64,000 nucleotides of DNA from an uncultured Oscillospiraceae bacterium (GTDB taxonomy: Bacteria; Bacillota; Clostridia; Oscillospirales; Ruminococcaceae). This document shows, piece after piece, positions 60,124-64,000 of this stretch (positions are counted from its first letter, which is position 1; the number at the start of each line of letters is the position of its first letter). Where the stretch lies: positions 95,966 to 159,965 of the forward strand of contig CAKSEY010000006.1 of NCBI GenBank assembly GCA_934448295.1, given 5' to 3'. The translations under genes and the position numbers were made by a program. The notes under the pieces are model-generated. The model was given only the letters and a program-made list of their open reading frames with translations, was not told the origin of the DNA and ran no database searches.

Positions 60124-60323
60124 TTCGTAATTCGTAATTCATAATTCGTAATTAAATGTGCCGCTTCGCGGAGGTTATCCGATTGTATCAAAAATTGAAA
60201 TCCGCCGCGAAGCGCAGACACGATGTCTGCGCCGTTGCCCCCAAAGCGGCGCACGGACGCGCCGCAACCTAGGGCAACAGGGGACACAATAATTACGCAT
60301 TACGAATTACGAATTACGAATTA
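60121..60323. repeat. TAATTCG-ended interspersed repeat, copy g
   Basis: Left array starting at the patB stop (TAATTCGTAATTCGTAATTC), core GCCGCTTCGCGG and CCGATTGTATC, GCAGACACGATGTCTGC palindrome, GCGGCGCACGG insert, and right array ATTACGAATTACGAATTACG. About 203 bp, filling the gap to merR. Confidence 0.8.
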
Positions 60324-60341
60324 AAAAAAGGGGGATGTATT

Positions 60342-60749
60342 ATGACAATAAAGCAGGTAAGCGAAAAATACGGCGTATCCCAGGATACGCTGAGGTATTA
60401 CGAAAAAGCCGGACTGGTGCCGGAGGTCACCCGCACCGCCAGCGGCATCCGCGACTACCAGCAGTCCGACCTTAGCTGGCTGGAGCTGGCGCTGTGCATG
60501 CGGGGCGCGGGGCTTCCCGTGAACGTAATCGTGGAATACCGCCGGCTGTACCAGCAGGGCGACAGCACTATCCCACAGCGGCTGAAGCTTCTCACAGACC
60601 AGCGGGAGGAGCTCCTCGCAATGCAGGAGCAGATAGCTCAGACCCTGGAGCGGCTGAACTACAAGATAAGCATATACGAGCGCGCGGTCGAGACCGGGGT
60701 CCTTTCCTGGGAACAGCCGGTGAAGTGCTCCGTTGAATCAGATGGATAA
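60342..60749 (+). CDS. MerR-family transcriptional regulator
   Basis: 135 residues: winged helix MTIKQVSEKYGVSQDTLRYYEKAGLV (about 1-26), second part SGIRDYQQSDLSWLELALCMRGAGLPV (about 35-61), then a coiled-coil dimer helix (about 80-115). Close to the MerR subgroup that lacks metal-binding Cys pairs, so it probably senses a small molecule. The gene overlaps the next by 8 nt, an unusual pairing of a regulator and a phosphatase. Confidence 0.9.
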   Translation: MTIKQVSEKYGVSQDTLRYYEKAGLVPEVTRTASGIRDYQQSDLSWLELALCMRGAGLPVNVIVEYRRLYQQGDSTIPQRLKLLTDQREELLAMQEQIAQTLERLNYKISIYERAVETGVLSWEQPVKCSVESDG

Positions 60750-62301
60750 ATTCACGGCAAGAATGCGCTGCGGCAGTATTTCGGCGGCGGTGGTGAGCCA
60801 CCCTGGCGCGCGGGAATACCAGGAGGACAGCTACGGCTTCTCGGAGCTGAAGCCCGGGCTGGAGCGCTTCGCGGCGGTTCTGGCGGACGGAATGGGCGGG
60901 CTCCCCGGCGGGGCAATGGTGAGCGCCCGGGCGGTTTCCGGAATGATGGGCGCCGACGTCTGCGCGGCGGGAGCGAACGTCCCGGAGTGGCTGTGCAATG
61001 CGGTACAGTGCACAAGCTCTGAAATATTCTCCGGCGGCAGCGGCGGAGGCTCCACCCTTGTGGAGGCGGTTATCGCCCCGGAGGGGCTGTATTTCTGCTC
61101 GGTGGGGGACAGCCGGATATACCTGCGGCGCGGGAACGAGCTGACGCAGCTCACCGAGGATCACGACCATCTCAGCAACCTGCTGGCGCAGGCGGCGGAG
61201 GGCGGCATAACCTACCGCCAGGCGGTCGGCAACAAGGACGGGGGAGCGCTCACCCAGTACATCGGCAGCGGCGCGGCGCTCTCCCCGGACAGGAACCTGC
61301 GCGCCATGCCGCTCCAGCCCGGGGACAGGATAATGCTGTGCAGCGACGGTGTTTACAACGCGCTTTCCCCGGCGGAGCTGCTGCATTCCCTCATGCTTTC
61401 GGCGGGGGGAGCGGCGGAGGATATCCTCGGCAGGATACTGGCGCGGAATTACCGGAATCAGGATAATTTCACCGCGATAGTGCTGGAGATACTGCCGGAC
61501 TATTCGCCGGAGCCGCTCCCGCAGAGCACAGGCGCGGAGCTTTCGGTGGAGCATTCCTCGTACGTAACCAGCGGCGCGGGCGGAATATACGCGGACGGCG
61601 GGATATTCGCGGCGGCTGACGGTCTGGGGGAAAACGGCGCCGGGGCGCGGGCTTCTGCGGCGGCGCTGGGCTTCCTCGCGGAGCGCCGAGACGCGGATTT
61701 CTCCCCCGATGGTATCGCGGAGCTTTTCAGCGGCGCGGATTCTGCGGTGCGGGAGCTTGGCGGCGGTCTGGCGGAGATGGCGGCGGGGTTCGTGAAGGAC
61801 GGCTGTTTCACGTTCGCCAGCGCCGGGGACTGCGGCGCGTTTTACTTCCGGGGCGGCGAAATTCTCGCCCGGACGAGCGGCGGAAAAGAGGGCGCGCAGG
61901 CGCTTGGGATACTCCCGGCGGCGGAGCTGCGGCAGGAATACGCCCCGATAGAAATACAGCCCGGGGACGCGTTTCTGGTGTGCACGGCGGGATTCCTGGA
62001 GCACGTCCGGGAGATGGAGACGCAGACCGACCTGCTGAAATCCTCCGACAGCGGGGAATGGCTGGGGCGCATGGAAAGGCGGCTGGTGCAGTCCGCGCAG
62101 GGCAGGGGGGAATACGCGGCGGTGTGCGGTATGTTCACGGACGAGCCGGAGCCTCCCAGACGGAAAAAGCGGCTGCTTCCGGTGATAGCGGCGGTGTGCG
62201 CGGCGCTGGCGCTCCTTGCGCTGGGGGCGGTGCTGATGTGGCTTTCCGGGGACTCCGGCGAGCCGGAAGCTCCCCCCGCCGCCGTGGAGGAGCTGAACTG
62301 A
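60742..62301 (+). CDS. Double PP2C-domain membrane protein
   Basis: 519 residues from ATG 60742, which overlaps the merR stop. First PP2C domain about 12-245: HPGAREYQEDSYGF, LADGMGGLPGGAM, GGSTLVEAV, SVGDSRIYL, LCSDGVYNAL, NQDNFTAIVL, all intact. Second PP2C-like domain about 258-470 keeps AAADGLGENGAGARASAAAL but reads SAGDCG and VCTAGF where GDS and SDG are expected, so it is probably inactive. One transmembrane helix at about 485-507 and a short outer tail. It resembles PrpC-like phosphatases with a membrane tail, but no partner kinase gene is adjacent. Confidence 0.8.
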   Translation: MDKFTARMRCGSISAAVVSHPGAREYQEDSYGFSELKPGLERFAAVLADGMGGLPGGAMVSARAVSGMMGADVCAAGANVPEWLCNAVQCTSSEIFSGGSGGGSTLVEAVIAPEGLYFCSVGDSRIYLRRGNELTQLTEDHDHLSNLLAQAAEGGITYRQAVGNKDGGALTQYIGSGAALSPDRNLRAMPLQPGDRIMLCSDGVYNALSPAELLHSLMLSAGGAAEDILGRILARNYRNQDNFTAIVLEILPDYSPEPLPQSTGAELSVEHSSYVTSGAGGIYADGGIFAAADGLGENGAGARASAAALGFLAERRDADFSPDGIAELFSGADSAVRELGGGLAEMAAGFVKDGCFTFASAGDCGAFYFRGGEILARTSGGKEGAQALGILPAAELRQEYAPIEIQPGDAFLVCTAGFLEHVREMETQTDLLKSSDSGEWLGRMERRLVQSAQGRGEYAAVCGMFTDEPEPPRRKKRLLPVIAAVCAALALLALGAVLMWLSGDSGEPEAPPAAVEELN

Positions 62302-62357
62302 GCGCCCCGGCGGATATCCCCCGACATAACTTTACAAAATTCGACAAAACAGACAAA

Positions 62358-62395
62358 CAGGAGCCGGGTTTCAAACCGGCTCCTGCTCGTTTTAT
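62358..62395. terminator. Bidirectional terminator
   Basis: CAGGAGCCGG (62358-62367) and CCGGCTCCTG (62376-62385) form a 10-bp stem between the convergent PP2C and dockerin genes. Confidence 0.8.
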
Positions 62396-62417
62396 GATCT
62401 ATCAGAATAAAGGGAGG

Positions 62418-64000
62418 TTATCGGGTTCCAACAATGTCGGCGAGAATTTTCTGCGCGTCCAGGGCGTTTACCACTCCGTCGCCGTTTACATCTCCAACGG
62501 AGAGCGGAAGCTCCACGTTGCCGACTACTGCTTTCAGAATCAGCGCGGCGTCAAGCGCGTTAGTCACGCTGTCGCCGTTGATGTCGCCGGAGCCTGCCGT
62601 TCCTGCGGGAATCTCAGCGGCTTCAACGTCATAAGCCAGGAAATACTTTCCGGAAGCCGTTATCTCAGCAATGAAGCGTCCATCGCTGTCTATCGCGGAG
62701 GTCTGGAGGAGCTTCAGCGCCCCGGTGCTTTCGTTCAGGCGGTAGAGCGCCGCGTTCTTTCCGGCGAGTTCCTTGCGGAGCGCAATGGAGAGCGCCGCGC
62801 CGGGCAGCTCCGCGTTGAGCTTGAGCTGAACGCTGCCGCCGCACTTGATGTCCTTGTAGGAATCCTCCGGGATACGCACGTCAACCGCGCTGGTGGAGAG
62901 GTCGAGCGCCTTGCCGGAATCCAGCCCCGCGCAGTCGATAGTCCAGATCCTGCCGAAGCCGGAATCCGCGATAAGCTTTATGTGCCTTTCAGCCAGCGCC
63001 TTGATTGCTTCCGCAGGAATAACGGTTCCGTCGTTGAGGGTGATTTTTATTTCAGAGCCGACAGCGGCAGACTGAATTTCCTTTACTATCTCGTCCCAGC
63101 CCTGGGAATTGCCGGTTCCGGGTTTGACCTCGGTGTTATCTCTGGTGGAATTGCCGCGCCCGGTGCCCCTGGGTACGGAGCCGCCGCTGGCGGTCTTTTT
63201 CCCGGTCTTGGGGAATGTAAAGTACACTGTGAGCGTTCCGTCATTTCCGAGGTTCACGGACTTAGCCGCCGCGCCGTTCACTGTTACAGAAGCGCCGCTC
63301 ATGAACTCATACCCGGCAGCCGGGGTGAGCACTGCGGTCATGGTGTAGGCTGTGTCAGCCGCGAAAGTGGTGTCCGCAGGGTTCCATGAGGCAGCAACGG
63401 TGTAGGTGGAATCAGCAGTAGAAGCGTTCGCGGGAGTGCCGCCGAGCGCGGGAGCTTCAACGGTCAGCGCCGCAGAGGAAATACTGTGCTTTCCGGTCTT
63501 GCCGAATTCAAACGTAGCTGTAAGCGTTCCGTCACTGCCGATTGCCACGGACTTAGCCGCCGCGCCGTTCACGGTAACGGAAGCTCCGCTCATGAACTCA
63601 TACCCGGCAGCCGGGGTGAGCACTGCGGTCATGGTGTAGGCTGTGTCAGCCGCGAAAGTGGTGTCCGCAGGGTTCCAGGAAGTAGCAACGGTGTAGGTGG
63701 AATCAGCAGTAGAAGCGTTCGCGGGAGTTCCACCGAGCACGGGAGCTTCAACGGTCAGCGCCGCAGAGGAAATGCTGTGCTTTCCGGTCTTGCCGAATTC
63801 GAATGTAGCCGTAAGCGTTCCGTCACTGCCGATTGTCACGGACTTAGCCGCCGCGCCGTTGACTGTTACAGAAGCGCCGCTCATGAACTCATACGCAGAA
63901 ATGGGGGTGAGCACTGCGGTCACGGTGTAGGCTGTGTCAGCCGCGAAAGTGGTGTCCGCAGGGTTCCAGGAAGTAGCAACGGTGTAGGTGGAATCAGCAG
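62418..64000 (-). CDS. Secreted repeat protein with C-terminal dockerin (N-terminus beyond window)
   Basis: Partial: the frame stays open to the window's right edge. From the N-side come at least two and a half tandem repeats of about 97 residues (STADSTYTVA..SWNPADTTFAADTAYTM..GTLTATFEFGKTGKHSIS), beta-sandwich-like. A Gly/Ser/Thr-rich linker follows (GGSVPRGTGRGNS), then a domain of about 200 residues (IKITLNDGTVIPAEAIKALAERHIKLI...) and a C-terminal type I dockerin: GDINGDSVTNALDAALILKAV and GDVNGDGVVNALDAQKIL, two EF-hand-like Ca2+ loops. The dockerin implies docking to a cohesin scaffold outside the cell. No enzyme domain is in view. Confidence 0.85.
   Translation of the reverse strand, partial: ADSTYTVATSWNPADTTFAADTAYTVTAVLTPISAYEFMSGASVTVNGAAAKSVTIGSDGTLTATFEFGKTGKHSISSAALTVEAPVLGGTPANASTADSTYTVATSWNPADTTFAADTAYTMTAVLTPAAGYEFMSGASVTVNGAAAKSVAIGSDGTLTATFEFGKTGKHSISSAALTVEAPALGGTPANASTADSTYTVAASWNPADTTFAADTAYTMTAVLTPAAGYEFMSGASVTVNGAAAKSVNLGNDGTLTVYFTFPKTGKKTASGGSVPRGTGRGNSTRDNTEVKPGTGNSQGWDEIVKEIQSAAVGSEIKITLNDGTVIPAEAIKALAERHIKLIADSGFGRIWTIDCAGLDSGKALDLSTSAVDVRIPEDSYKDIKCGGSVQLKLNAELPGAALSIALRKELAGKNAALYRLNESTGALKLLQTSAIDSDGRFIAEITASGKYFLAYDVEAAEIPAGTAGSGDINGDSVTNALDAALILKAVVGNVELPLSVGDVNGDGVVNALDAQKILADIVGTR
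63180..64000 (-). repeat. 291-bp in-gene tandem repeat
   Basis: The phrase GTGTCCGCAGGGTTCC recurs at 63370, 63661 and 63952 (plus-strand numbering), exactly 291 bp apart. Copies are nearly identical at the DNA level, which points to recent duplication or gene conversion. The array continues beyond the window. Confidence 0.9.

Noticed and set aside
1866..60323. CRISPR-like arrays in the TAATTCG unit runs
   Set aside because: Units are 7-8 bp without unique spacers and form inverted ends of dispersed elements, not a CRISPR.

Overview
The window reads as chromosomal DNA from a gut-type, fairly GC-rich clostridium of the Ruminococcaceae/Oscillospiraceae kind. This is inferred from Gram-positive style promoters (repeated TTGACA-17 nt-TATAAT), strong Shine-Dalgarno sites, a Rex regulator, two-subunit acetyl-CoA carboxylase genes embedded in a clostridial fab operon, an eukaryote-like NADP-isocitrate dehydrogenase, an Amt-PII fusion, and a secreted dockerin protein at the right edge (dockerins are the cellulosome plugs of ruminococci and clostridia). 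No rRNA, tRNA, prophage, transposase or CRISPR array was seen.

Layout. 1-1.9 kb: the 3' end of acetate kinase, an NfeD-like membrane protein and a HAD hydrolase. 2.0-16.0 kb: a tellurite-resistance-like (Ter) stress cluster: terD, a tiny membrane protein, a structured RNA candidate, ybaK, then vWA/TerY, PP2C phosphatase, atypical kinase, Ca2+ P-type ATPase, terD, a terD fusion, yceG and telA. 16.6-23.6 kb: a Met-gamma-lyase-like PLP enzyme, yicC, a lipoprotein, an AlkD-like glycosylase, an A-type flavoprotein and a split chromate transporter. 23.7-27.7 kb: acn-icd-rex. 27.9-29.7 kb: MATE pump and MarR. 30-36 kb: fabV and a paired ABC exporter. 36-39 kb: Amt-PII. 39-45 kb: a phospholipase-like protein, a degenerate GGDEF/EAL protein and an ECF sigma/anti-sigma pair. 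45-50 kb (minus strand): amidohydrolase, aroK, aroE, fabD, fumarase alpha. 50.1-57.8 kb: fabH-fabG-fabF-accB-fabZ-accC-accD-accA-acp. 58-64 kb: DUF3737, a PatB-type C-S lyase, MerR, a double PP2C protein, and the dockerin protein.

How it works together. The Ter block looks like a Ca2+-linked phospho-signalling stress module: kinase and phosphatase, a vWA adaptor, Ca2+-binding TerD proteins, and a Ca2+ pump where terC is often found. The ECF sigma factor appears to control itself and the distant lipoprotein, because both genes carry a near-identical promoter with the same spacing. The fatty-acid genes are almost complete: fabD lies in the aro operon and the enoyl reductase (fabV) 20 kb away.

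The intergenic space is unusually rich in modular, mostly palindromic, non-coding repeats. One family, with TAATTCG-type ends, repeatedly abuts or supplies the stop codons of neighbouring genes. These repeats, the structured RNA at 2.83-2.97 kb, the shared ECF promoters and the compact Ter-Ca2+ cluster are the points most worth following up. All functional names are from reading motifs by eye; no database search was run.
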